Below, one piece after another: positions 1 through 5,876 of a stretch of 5,876 nucleotides of DNA. A program made the position numbers and the translations under genes. The notes beneath the pieces were generated by a model, which was given only the letters and a program-made list of their open reading frames with translations, did not search any database and was not told where the DNA came from. Numbering within the stretch: position 1 is the first letter of the stretch; each line of letters begins with the position of its first letter. This DNA comes from Akkermansia sp. (GTDB lineage: Bacteria; Verrucomicrobiota; Verrucomicrobiia; Verrucomicrobiales; Akkermansiaceae). Location: positions 1 through 5,876 of the forward strand of contig JAIFNK010000240.1 of the NCBI GenBank assembly GCA_020047775.1, given 5' to 3'.

Positions 1-1
1 C

Positions 2-637
2 GCCTTGGGCTCGCTGTGGGCGGGTGCCTCGCCGGGAAACATCGTGGTTGGTGGCAAACTTCCCGACCCGCCGGCCCGGCTGCCGTCGGTTGGAGCCGCC
101 AGCGCGGCCCTCGCTTCGCACCCCGCCAATCAAGCCGCCGCCGCCCGCGAGGCGGAGGCCGCTGCCATGCTGAAACTCTCACGCGCCGGACGCGTTTCCG
201 ATATCGAGCTGAGCGGCGGATTGCGCCAGGACAACTCCAGCGACTCGCAGGGCATCGTCGTCGGAGCGACGATCCCGCTGCCGCTTTTCAAGCAACAAAC
301 CGCCACGATCCGCGAGGCCGAGACCGTGCTCGATAAGACGCGGCTGGAAGGCAAGGTGAGCCGCGCCACCGTGAGATCCGAGTTTGACCAAGTGTGGAGC
401 GAACTCGCCAACGCCCACGATACCGCCGTGACCACCAGCAGCGAATTGTTGCCTGGTGCGCGCGGGATTTTCGACTCCACCCGCGAGTCCTACGAACTCG
501 GTCGCGCCAGTTTCCTCCAACTGCTAGCCGCGCGGCGCGAACTCGCAAGCGCCAACCGTGCGTGGCTCACCGCCAAAAAAGATTACCACCTTGCGGCTTC
601 GCGCATTGAGGCACTCACCGGTCGCCCCGCATTTTGA
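2..637 (+). CDS. TolC/CzcC-family outer membrane efflux channel, C-terminal part (5' truncated)
   Basis: The reading frame is open from the left edge and ends at TGA 635-637, giving 211 residues of the C-terminal half of an outer membrane efflux protein (OEP repeat family, as in CzcC/CusC/TolC). The visible order is a helix rich in Ala/Glu (about residues 40-65), a strand 'DIELSGGLRQD', a second strand/turn 'VGATIPLPLFKQQ' typical of the second barrel segment, then long coiled-coil helices up to 'YELGRASFLQLLAARREL' and a closing 'DYHLAASRIEALTG'. These last two blocks are characteristic of the family's C-terminus. Family knowledge: three such chains form a trimeric beta-barrel plus periplasmic alpha-tunnel that docks on the adaptor and pump. 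It lies 22 nt before the adaptor gene on the same strand. The TTG at 5-7 is not a credible start because the coding pattern continues upstream to the edge; signal peptide and first repeat must lie outside the window. The metal substrate cannot be read from this protein. Confidence 0.9.
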   Translation, partial: ALGSLWAGASPGNIVVGGKLPDPPARLPSVGAASAALASHPANQAAAAREAEAAAMLKLSRAGRVSDIELSGGLRQDNSSDSQGIVVGATIPLPLFKQQTATIREAETVLDKTRLEGKVSRATVRSEFDQVWSELANAHDTAVTTSSELLPGARGIFDSTRESYELGRASFLQLLAARRELASANRAWLTAKKDYHLAASRIEALTGRPAF

Positions 638-659
638 AATTCCACAACACCCGATTCCG

Positions 660-1778
660 ATGAAGATCATTGCCCGTATATGCCTGTTCGCCGTATCGCT
701 GGCGTCACCCGGCCTGGCTGCCGAAGAGTTGTCCGTCACCCTGCCCGAAGGCGGTGCGGCGCGACTCGGACTGCTCGTCGAAGCACCCGTCGTCCGGCCG
801 TTGGCGGATCCGGTCCGCGCCACCGGCAGACTCATCTGCGATCCCAAAGAGAGCGCGGTGGTGGCCACCCATCTTCCCGGCCAGATTGAAACCGACACCC
901 TGCGTGTCGGCGACCGGGTCAAGGCGGGGCAAACCTTGATCACCCTGCGCAGCATCGAGTTGGCTGCCACCATCAGCACCTATCTCGATTCCGAGCAACG
1001 CCTGCGTTTCGCCCGCACCGCTCTCACCCGTGAGCAGGAACTCGCCGCACGCAAACTCACCACCACCGAAGCGCTCCAGCAGAAGGAGGCGGAATACAAC
1101 CAAGCCCGCATCGCCCATCTCGCGGCGATCCAACCGATGCACATTCTCGGTTACAAGGAGAGCGACCTGCACGAAATGGTGGACGAGTCGCCGCTGCGTG
1201 AGAACCTCACCGAATACCGCATTGTCGCACCGCGTGACGGCGTGATCGCGGAAAAATCCACCGTGCCCGGCATGCCGGTGGAGGCGAACCAGAAACTCAT
1301 GCGGATTGCCGCGACCGATCCTTTGTTGTTGGATTTCCTGGTGCCCTTGCGCGGCGTGGACCGCATCCGGCCCGGTGACAAGGTGGTGTTCCGTTCCACC
1401 GCTGGCAGCTCGCGCGAGGGAGAGGCCACCGTGTTCGGACTCGCGCCGACTGCCAGCACAGACACCGTGGCCGCCTCGGTGCTGGCCGGCGTGGCCAACC
1501 CGAAGGGTGAGTGGATGTCCGGCACGCCGGTGGAAATCCAGCTCGGTGATCCGCGCGCGCCTTTGCTGCCCGCTGTTCCTAACAACGCAGTCGTCGGGAT
1601 CGCGGGCGAGCCGCATGTCTTCGTCCACGAGAAAGGGGAAACGTTCCGCGCGGTTCCTGTGAAGGTCGTTGCGCGCACCGGTACAGCATCTGGCATCGAC
1701 GGCCTGCCGGAAGGCGCACGGGTCGTAATCGGCGGCGCACCGCTGCTTGAGTCCGCCCGCAATGCCGCACACGAATAA
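660..1778 (+). CDS. HME-RND efflux periplasmic adaptor (membrane fusion protein, CzcB/CusB-like)
   Basis: 372-residue adaptor that should link the inner-membrane pump to the outer-membrane channel. I chose ATG 660 because it begins a good signal peptide: basic 'MKIIAR', a hydrophobic core to residue 16, then 'GLAA' before Glu22. The open frame runs back to a GTG at 558, but that start would overlap the channel gene by 80 nt and bury the signal. Domains: first lipoyl half about 64-98 ('GQIETDTLRVGDRVKAGQTL'), helical hairpin about 99-172 with Arg/Glu/Ala-rich heptads, second lipoyl half about 186-218 ('YRIVAPRDGVIAEK ... GMPVEANQKLMRI'), beta-barrel about 220-297, membrane-proximal domain about 300-365 ending 'GLPEGARVVIGGAPLL', a usual CzcB-family close. 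The mature N-terminus shows no Met cluster like that used by CusB for Cu/Ag and no His-rich stretch. There is no clear Shine-Dalgarno before 660, so coupling to the upstream gene is likely. The fold is certain; the metal is not. Confidence 0.93.
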   Translation: MKIIARICLFAVSLASPGLAAEELSVTLPEGGAARLGLLVEAPVVRPLADPVRATGRLICDPKESAVVATHLPGQIETDTLRVGDRVKAGQTLITLRSIELAATISTYLDSEQRLRFARTALTREQELAARKLTTTEALQQKEAEYNQARIAHLAAIQPMHILGYKESDLHEMVDESPLRENLTEYRIVAPRDGVIAEKSTVPGMPVEANQKLMRIAATDPLLLDFLVPLRGVDRIRPGDKVVFRSTAGSSREGEATVFGLAPTASTDTVAASVLAGVANPKGEWMSGTPVEIQLGDPRAPLLPAVPNNAVVGIAGEPHVFVHEKGETFRAVPVKVVARTGTASGIDGLPEGARVVIGGAPLLESARNAAHE

Positions 1779-1797
1779 CCCGCAGCACCCACTCATC

Positions 1798-4700
1798 ATG
1801 TTCGTCCGCCTTGTTGAAAAAGCCCTAGCAGCTCGGATTGTCGTGCTGCTGGTCGCTGTCGTGCTCTGTGTGCTCGGCTGGTTCGCTTTTAAGAAATTGC
1901 CGATTGATGCGTTTCCGGACATCACCACCACCCAGGTGCAGGTGATCGTCAAGGCACCGGGCATGACACCTCAGGAAGTCGAAACCCGCGTCACGGCACC
2001 GCTCGAAATCGAAATCCGCGGCATCCCTCACCAAACGGTGCTGCGTTCGATCACGAAATACGCGCTGTCGGTCATCACTATCGATTTCACCGATGCCACA
2101 GATGTCTATTGGGCACGCCAGCAGGTCACCGAACGCATCTCCCAGGTGTTGACCGAGTTGCCGCCCGGAGTCGAGGGCGGGCTCGCGCCGATCACCACGC
2201 CGCTCAGCGATGCTTACATGTTTCTTGTCGAGAGCGATCAGCGCGACAACCGCGAGTTGCGCACCATCCTCGACTGGCAGATCCGGCCACGGCTGCTCTC
2301 GGTGTCCGGCGTCGCGGATGTCAACACGCTCGGTGGAGAAGTGCGCACCATCCTCGTCGAGCCGCAACCCGAGGCGCTCGCCGCCTATGGACTGACCTAT
2401 GACGACGTCGCCACCGCGCTCGAACGGAACAACGCCAACGCCGGTGGTGGCAACGTCAACCGCGATGACACTACCTTCCTGTTGACCACCGACGCCCGCC
2501 TGCACGATCTGGAGAGTGTCGCCGCCGTGCCGGTGGCCAGCCGCGATGGCCAGTCGATCACCATTTCCGACATCGCCGCCGTAAAGCTTTCGGCGCTGAC
2601 CCGCTTCGGCGCGGTGACGGCCCACGGCAAGGGCGAGGCGGTGCAGGGCATCGTGCTCACCCGGCGCGGTGCCAACACCCGGGAAACCGTGCAACTCGTC
2701 AAACAACGACTCGCGGAAATCGCCCCCAGCCTGCCCAGCGATGTCCGCATCGCACCGTTTTACGACCGCGCCGATCTGATCCAGACCGCCACCTCCGGCG
2801 TCACCAAGGCATTGGCCGAAGGCGTGGTGTTGGTGTTGATCGTGCTCTCGCTTTTCCTCTTTAACGCGCGCAGTGCGCTGACGGCCGGGCTGGTCCTGCC
2901 GATCACTGTGCTGGGCACTTTTTTCGTGATGGAACGCAGCGGTCTGACCGCCAATCTGATGTCGCTGGGAGGCATTGCCGTCGCCATCGGCATTCTGGTC
3001 GATTCCGCCGTGGTGATGGTGGAAAACATCGATGTCAAACTCCGCGAAACCCGTCCCGAGCATGCCGCCGCCGCGATCCGCCATGCCGCCACCGAAATGG
3101 CACGGCCCATCGTCGCCGGAGTGGTGATCATCCTGATTTCACTGGCCCCGATCCTCACCCTGACCGGCCTGGAGGGGAAACTCTTTGGACCGCTCGCCCT
3201 CACCGTCGGGATTTCGCTGGGTGTCTCCTTGCTGCTTACGCTGACGGTCATCCCGGTGGTGGCAAGTTTCATGATGCGTCCCGGCGCGCACCGTGAAAGC
3301 CCGTTGGTGCTCGGTTTGCTCATGATTTACCGCCCGTTGCTCGATCTGTGCATGCGGAGGCGGGGCATGGTCACTGCGACTGCGATGGGGCTCTTGGTTC
3401 TGTCCGCCATCGTCGCGGTGTTCACGGGGCGCGAGTTCATGCCCCGCCTCGAAGAGGGCACCACCGTGCTGCAATATGAAAAAATCCCATCGATTACTCT
3501 CGAACGCTCGCTCGAAATCGACAACGCCATCGCCAAGGAACTCATGGAGTTGCCGGAAATCGACGGCGTGATCGCCCGCGTCGGCTCCGATGAACTGCGG
3601 CTCGATCCGATGGGCTTCAACGAGACCGATTGTTTCCTCGTCACCAAGCCGCGTGCCGAATGGCCCGACCCCGACCCCGCCTCGCTTGAGAAAAAAATCC
3701 GCGAAATCCTGGATCGCTACGCCGGCATCATCACCACCTTCACCCAGCCGATCGAGATGCGGGTGTCAGAGATGATATCCGGCGTGACCTCGGCGGTCGC
3801 CATCCGTCTGGTCGGCCCCGACCTCGGCCGGTTGGAATCGCTCTCGCAACAGATCGAAAACATCGCCGCCAACACTCCCGGCGCGGTGGACGTCGCACGC
3901 ACGCCGCTGAGCGGCCAGCATTATTACACTGTCCGACTGCGCCATGAGGCCCTCTCGCGCACCGGCCTGCCCGCCGCTGCCATCAACGATCTGATGTCGC
4001 GCGCCGTCGCCGGCGATGCCGTCACCGAGATCATCGAGGGCGTGGTGCGCACCCCGGTGCTGATGCGTTTTTCCGCGGACCGCCGTGGCGATCCTGCGGC
4101 GCTTGGCGCGCTTACGCTGCGTTCGCCGGGGGGGCAGGACATCGCCCTCGCCGATCTCGCTGACATCGTCGAGGAGGATGGTCCGAGCGCGATCAACCGC
4201 GTCGGAGGCGAGCGGATCGTGGTGGTGGAAACCAACGTCGAGGGTCGCGACATTGTCGGCTTTGTGGGTGACCTCTCAAAACGCTTCGCGAGCGAAATCA
4301 AGCTGCCGCCCGGCTACCGCATCGAGTTCGGCGGCCAGTTCGAGAACGAGGCGCGCGCGGGTGCCCGCCTCGCGCTGGTGGTGCCGATGGCACTGGCGGT
4401 GATCTTCTTCATTCTCTACAGCACCTTTGGCAATCTGCGCCAGTCGCTGCTCATCCTCCTCAACATCCCCTTCGCCATGATCGGCGGCGTGTTCGCGCTA
4501 TGGATCGGCGGATATTATATCTCGGTGCCTGCCTCACTTGGCTTTGTCGCCCTGCTCGGCATTTCGGTGATGAACGGAGTGGTCTTGGTGAGTTATCTCA
4601 ACCAACTCCGCGAGGAAGGTGCCGACACCCCCGAAGCGGCCGCCCGCACGGGTGCCGAGCGGCGCTTCCGCCCGGTGCTGATGACCTCGCTGCTCACCAT

Positions 4701-4914
4701 CATCGGCCTGGTCCCTCTGCTGATTGCCAGCGGTCCCGGCTCGGAGATTCAGAAACCGCTCGCCGTGGTGGTAATCGGTGGCACCCTCACATCCACCGCG
4801 CTCACGCTGCTGCTTCTGCCCGCGCTCTATGCGAGCATGGAAACCTGGCTCCAGCGGTGGCTTGACCGTGACAAGACGCCGCCACCCGCTCCGGAAGAAG
4901 TTGTGGTGGATTGA
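1798..4914 (+). CDS. czcA: CusA/CzcA-family heavy-metal efflux RND pump (inner membrane)
   Basis: 1038-residue proton-driven metal exporter, the usual length for HME-RND pumps. ATG 1798 is chosen because 'MFVRLVEKALAARIVVLLVAV' is the normal start of the family; ATG 1762 would add 12 atypical residues and overlap the adaptor gene by 17 nt. TM1 is about 13-32, followed by 'KLPIDAFPDITTTQVQV' (33-49). The first porter domain extends to about 330, TM2-TM6 cover about 340-492, and TM7 is about 525-543. The second porter domain runs from 'EFMPRLEEGT' (546) to about 850, with 'LDPMGFNETD' (602-611) and 'QPIEMRVSEMISGV' (650-663). TM8-TM12 cover about 856-1012. TM4 reads 'AVAIGILVDSAVVMVEN' (394-410): Asp402 and Glu409 match the proton-relay Asp408/Glu415 of CzcA, but Ala396 stands where CzcA has Asp402. 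From remembered alignments, the CusA Met573/623/672 positions are not methionine here. The symbol is a family label only; Zn/Co/Cd, Ni or another ion is possible. No Shine-Dalgarno is visible; the adaptor stop is 19 nt upstream. The tail (1022-1038) is charged and Pro-rich. Confidence 0.95.
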   Translation: MFVRLVEKALAARIVVLLVAVVLCVLGWFAFKKLPIDAFPDITTTQVQVIVKAPGMTPQEVETRVTAPLEIEIRGIPHQTVLRSITKYALSVITIDFTDATDVYWARQQVTERISQVLTELPPGVEGGLAPITTPLSDAYMFLVESDQRDNRELRTILDWQIRPRLLSVSGVADVNTLGGEVRTILVEPQPEALAAYGLTYDDVATALERNNANAGGGNVNRDDTTFLLTTDARLHDLESVAAVPVASRDGQSITISDIAAVKLSALTRFGAVTAHGKGEAVQGIVLTRRGANTRETVQLVKQRLAEIAPSLPSDVRIAPFYDRADLIQTATSGVTKALAEGVVLVLIVLSLFLFNARSALTAGLVLPITVLGTFFVMERSGLTANLMSLGGIAVAIGILVDSAVVMVENIDVKLRETRPEHAAAAIRHAATEMARPIVAGVVIILISLAPILTLTGLEGKLFGPLALTVGISLGVSLLLTLTVIPVVASFMMRPGAHRESPLVLGLLMIYRPLLDLCMRRRGMVTATAMGLLVLSAIVAVFTGREFMPRLEEGTTVLQYEKIPSITLERSLEIDNAIAKELMELPEIDGVIARVGSDELRLDPMGFNETDCFLVTKPRAEWPDPDPASLEKKIREILDRYAGIITTFTQPIEMRVSEMISGVTSAVAIRLVGPDLGRLESLSQQIENIAANTPGAVDVARTPLSGQHYYTVRLRHEALSRTGLPAAAINDLMSRAVAGDAVTEIIEGVVRTPVLMRFSADRRGDPAALGALTLRSPGGQDIALADLADIVEEDGPSAINRVGGERIVVVETNVEGRDIVGFVGDLSKRFASEIKLPPGYRIEFGGQFENEARAGARLALVVPMALAVIFFILYSTFGNLRQSLLILLNIPFAMIGGVFALWIGGYYISVPASLGFVALLGISVMNGVVLVSYLNQLREEGADTPEAAARTGAERRFRPVLMTSLLTIIGLVPLLIASGPGSEIQKPLAVVVIGGTLTSTALTLLLLPALYASMETWLQRWLDRDKTPPPAPEEVVVD

Positions 4915-4936
4915 TCGAAGCGTTCCATGGCTTTCA

Positions 4937-5550
4937 TCATGGCAGATTTTGGGCGACCCGGAAGAATCGCCGTGGGTAGGTCACTTCAACCGTGCTGGTG
5001 GTGAGCAGGGTGGTTGCGCCGAGGTTTTCCCATGATCCGAGACTCAGGTCCGGACTTTGCTGGAGTTGATACGGACCAACGCCGCCGCGCCAGGCGAGCA
5101 GCAACTGATTGTCCTGCAGGGTAACCTGGGTCCAGCGCAATCATTTCCGCAATTGCCATCGCCGCCACCCTGGTTGAAACCGTCGTCATAAAAAGTTCCG
5201 AGATTGGCTTCCTGGATGCGGAAGTTCCGGTCGTACACCCCGAAGGATGGCCCGATTTCGCTTGCCGCCGCAGTCAGCAAACCGTCGCCATTGAGATCAG
5301 TGCCCAAAGCCAACATGGCGACATGCTCGCCATTGGCCTCGAACTGGATGACGGCGTTGGTTTCCGTGCCAGCGAAGGGTAGGAAGTTGAAGCTCGCATC
5401 GTTGGTTCGGGTGAGGAAGGCTGGCTGATCGAACACGACTGTTTTGTGGTGACGGACGACCTTGGTGCCGTTGCCGGATGCGTCCAAGGCCACCACCGCC
5501 TGACCCTGGCCGGGCTCGTCCTTCCAATGATCAAGCGTGGAATCGCAAAT
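4937..5550 (-). pseudogene. Frameshifted C-terminal remnant of a Verrucomicrobia-type exported protein
   Basis: On the minus strand one frame is open from just after TGA 5551-5553 down to about 5140 and reads 'DHWKDEPGQGQAVVALDASG', then 'VVFDQPAFLTRTNDASFNF', 'LALGTDLNGDGLLTAAASEIG' (a DxNxDG calcium-loop-like motif) and 'FRIQEANLGTFYDDGFNQGG'. The homologous text then resumes in another frame as 'LRWTQVTLQDNQLLLAWRGG', 'VGPYQLQQSPDLSLGSWENL' and 'RRFFRVAQNLP', stopping at TGA 4937-4939. Loss of one base (or gain of two) near 5140-5143 explains the switch. The original frame goes on past 5140 as low-quality sequence to a stop at 5044. The closing block resembles C-terminal domains I know from many secreted verrucomicrobial proteins. 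There is no start codon with a ribosome site and no signal peptide, and the good text begins abruptly near 5526, so the 5' part is gone. It converges on the pump gene with 22 nt between stops. The parent protein's function is not recognisable. A single assembly error could mimic the frameshift, but not the missing 5' end. Confidence 0.7.
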
Positions 5551-5638
5551 TCAGCGCATATTCTGCCTGATTCGATTTTTTTTCGAAGATCGGCAGGAGG
5601 CGGAATTGCCCGAGGTTAAGCCATGGAGCGACGCCGCC
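5531..5638 (-). other. 35-codon minus-strand open stretch, possible gene or repeat fragment
   Basis: Between TGA 5639-5641 and TGA 5531-5533 the minus strand encodes 35 residues that look protein-like: 'PWLNLGQFRLLPIFEKKSNQ' followed by 'AEYALNLRFHA'. Hydrophobic residues alternate with polar ones, as in a beta-strand or barrel end. There is no start codon and no ribosome site, so it cannot be a gene by itself. It abuts the place where the pseudogene text begins (about 5526), in a different frame. It may be the tail of another gene brought here by a rearrangement, or part of a repeat with an incidental open frame. An A8 run (T5576-5583 on plus) falls inside it at the 'EKK' codons. I do not recognise a family. 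Confidence 0.2.
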
Positions 5639-5720
5639 TCAAATGGCATCTGGATGTGTCTCTCCGACACGAAGTATGGAAAGATGAACAAACTGTAATC
5701 ATGGCGTGAGGGGAAATGTC

Positions 5721-5840
5721 ATGCAAAAACGTTTTAGTTTTCTCACGGAGCGGCTTGCGATTGACAGCGCTCCGACAATTAAAACCACAGCCATCCCACA
5801 GGAAGGCTTAGCTTGGAGCGGAAAAGCGGGCTGGTGTTGA
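5721..5840 (+). CDS. Possible 39-residue small ORF with good ribosome binding site
   Basis: ATG 5721 is preceded by GAGGGG (5708-5713) with 7-nt spacing, the best Shine-Dalgarno match noticed in the window. The frame runs 39 codons to TGA 5838-5840. The peptide starts 'MQKRFSFLTERLAIDSAPTI', continues 'KTTAIPQEGLAWSGKAGWC', and has no membrane segment or recognisable family. It lies in lower-GC DNA and spans the inverted repeat at 5746-5774. The competing minus-strand open stretch at 5779-5868 overlaps its second half. A 39-codon frame arises easily by chance, so only the ribosome site argues for it. If real it could be a leader peptide for a gene starting at or beyond 5871. Confidence 0.2.
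   Translation: MQKRFSFLTERLAIDSAPTIKTTAIPQEGLAWSGKAGWC
5746..5774. repeat. Inverted repeat, 7-bp arms with 15-nt spacer
   Basis: CGGAGCG (5746-5752) is matched exactly by CGCTCCG (5768-5774) across a 15-nt spacer. The spacer and right arm include the hexamer TTGACA (5761-5766), a perfect -35 sequence, but no acceptable -10 lies 16-18 nt downstream. No T-run follows, so it is not an intrinsic terminator. It could be a protein-binding dyad or a structural part of a repeat. Seven-base arms are only modestly significant. Confidence 0.35.
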
Positions 5841-5876
5841 GTTGAAATCCCTGCCACTCGGTAGGGTGTTATGAAC
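5779..5876 (-). repeat. Candidate dispersed intergenic repeat carrying a 29-codon minus-strand open stretch
   Basis: On the minus strand, after TAA 5869-5871, 29 codons read 'HPTEWQGFQLNTSPLF' then 'RSKLSLPVGWLWF' and stop at TAA 5779-5781. There is no start codon. The other frames over the same bases also give fairly long open text, for example 'LGAEKRAGVELKSLPLGRVL' on the plus strand. Such text, ending in ATGAAC, resembles from memory multicopy intergenic DNA that yields spurious short proteins in verrucomicrobial and planctomycete genomes. That recognition is an impression and is not proven here, because only one copy lies in the window. Alternatively it is the last strand of a lost outer-membrane protein, since it ends in an aromatic residue. 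Confidence 0.25.
5849..5866 (+). promoter_or_regulatory. Hairpin just upstream of a possible start codon at 5871
   Basis: CCCTGCC (5849-5855) pairs with GGTAGGG (5860-5866) across the 4-nt loop ACTC; all seven positions pair, one as G-T. The right arm holds the only purine-rich ribosome-site-like bases before ATG 5871-5873, and an in-frame TAG (5862-5864) precedes that ATG. If a gene starts at 5871, this stem would hide its ribosome site, as seen before some transposase genes. If no gene starts there, it is simply a structured end of the repeat-like DNA. Only two codons of the candidate gene are in view, so neither reading can be settled. Confidence 0.3.

Larger units (their letters stand above)
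5551..5876. other. Region with no confident gene; lower GC, repeat-like intergenic DNA
   Basis: No convincing protein-coding, rRNA or tRNA gene is seen in this stretch. Hand counts give about 42% GC for 5641-5700 and 48% for 5701-5760, against a clearly GC-rich operon (75% in one line of the pump gene, 3961-4020), and up to 62% at 5581-5640. It contains short open stretches on both strands, an inverted repeat (5746-5774), a hairpin (5849-5866), a 10-bp palindrome AAAACGTTTT (5726-5735), and a T8 run flanked by TTCGA/TCGAA arms (5571-5587). The last six bases are ATGAAC, which could open a gene or continue a repeat beyond the edge. The mix of lower GC, broken frames and hairpins beside a decayed gene suggests accessory or repeat DNA. 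Confidence 0.5.

Noticed and set aside
558..659. 34-codon N-terminal extension of the adaptor from GTG 558
   Set aside because: It would overlap the channel gene by 80 nt and place Arg/Lys-rich sequence before a perfect signal peptide that begins at ATG 660.
1747..1797. Upstream starts TTG 1747 and ATG 1762 for the pump
   Set aside because: Neither has a ribosome site. The extra residues are unlike family N-termini, whereas 'MFVRLVEKAL' at 1798 matches the normal start.
705..1964. 419-codon open frame on the minus strand opposite the adaptor gene
   Set aside because: It lies antisense to a confident gene in GC-rich DNA, where long antisense frames are common. Its translation is low-complexity, Gly/Arg/His-rich, with no family resemblance.
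1825..3084. Another 419-codon minus-strand open frame opposite the pump gene
   Set aside because: The translation is His/Gly/Asp-rich with no domain, typical of a codon-shadow frame. The equal length to the previous one is coincidence.
4925..4942. CCATG/CATGG stem after the pump gene as a transcription terminator
   Set aside because: The stem has only five pairs with an 8-nt loop and is followed by just four Ts after a gap, too weak to call a terminator.
4986..5189. 67-codon minus-strand frame overlapping the pseudogene in the third frame
   Set aside because: Its translation is basic and featureless, while the other two frames over the same bases carry the coherent protein text.
5571..5587. 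TTCGA-T7-TCGAA as an intrinsic terminator
   Set aside because: The T-run is in the loop instead of after the stem, and the arms are only 5 bp with few GC pairs.
5761..5790. TTGACA at 5761-5766 as a promoter -35 box
   Set aside because: The hexamer is perfect, but no TATAAT-like -10 occurs 16-18 nt downstream (ACCACA region), and it sits inside an inverted repeat.

Overview
The window looks like chromosomal DNA from a GC-rich Gram-negative bacterium, most likely a verrucomicrobium. The lineage call rests mainly on a broken minus-strand gene (4937-5550). Its C-terminus has the 'AWRGGVGPYQLQQSPDLS ... WENLG ... RRFFRVAQ' pattern that I associate with exported proteins of Verrucomicrobiota, and an 'NGDG' calcium-loop-like motif lies upstream of it. 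The lack of Shine-Dalgarno sequences before the efflux genes fits but is not specific.

Positions 2-4914 hold a plus-strand tripartite heavy-metal efflux (HME-RND) operon in the order outer-membrane channel, periplasmic adaptor, inner-membrane pump. The channel gene is cut by the left edge, so only its C-terminal 211 residues are present. The adaptor (660-1778, 372 aa) and pump (1798-4914, 1038 aa) are complete. The gaps are 22 and 19 nt with no promoter or terminator visible between them, so the three genes are almost certainly co-transcribed from a promoter left of the window. The three products should form one envelope-spanning complex. The pump takes up metal ions from periplasm or cytoplasm using the proton gradient, the adaptor bridges, and the TolC-like channel releases the ion outside. 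The pump has the transmembrane-helix-4 form 'AIGILVDSAVVMVEN', with only the second of the two CzcA aspartates. It also lacks the residues that align with the CusA methionine triad, so the metal cannot be assigned from sequence alone.

Only 22 nt after the pump gene, a convergent minus-strand pseudogene ends. It is the C-terminal part of a probable exported protein, with one frameshift near 5140 and no intact 5' end.

From about 5551 to the right edge (about 325 nt) no confident gene is present. The DNA drops in GC and carries two short minus-strand open stretches of protein-like composition, a possible 39-codon plus-strand ORF with a good ribosome binding site, two hairpins, and an ATGAAC at the very end. 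It reads like accessory or repeat-type intergenic DNA, possibly copies of a dispersed repeat, and is the least explained part of the window.
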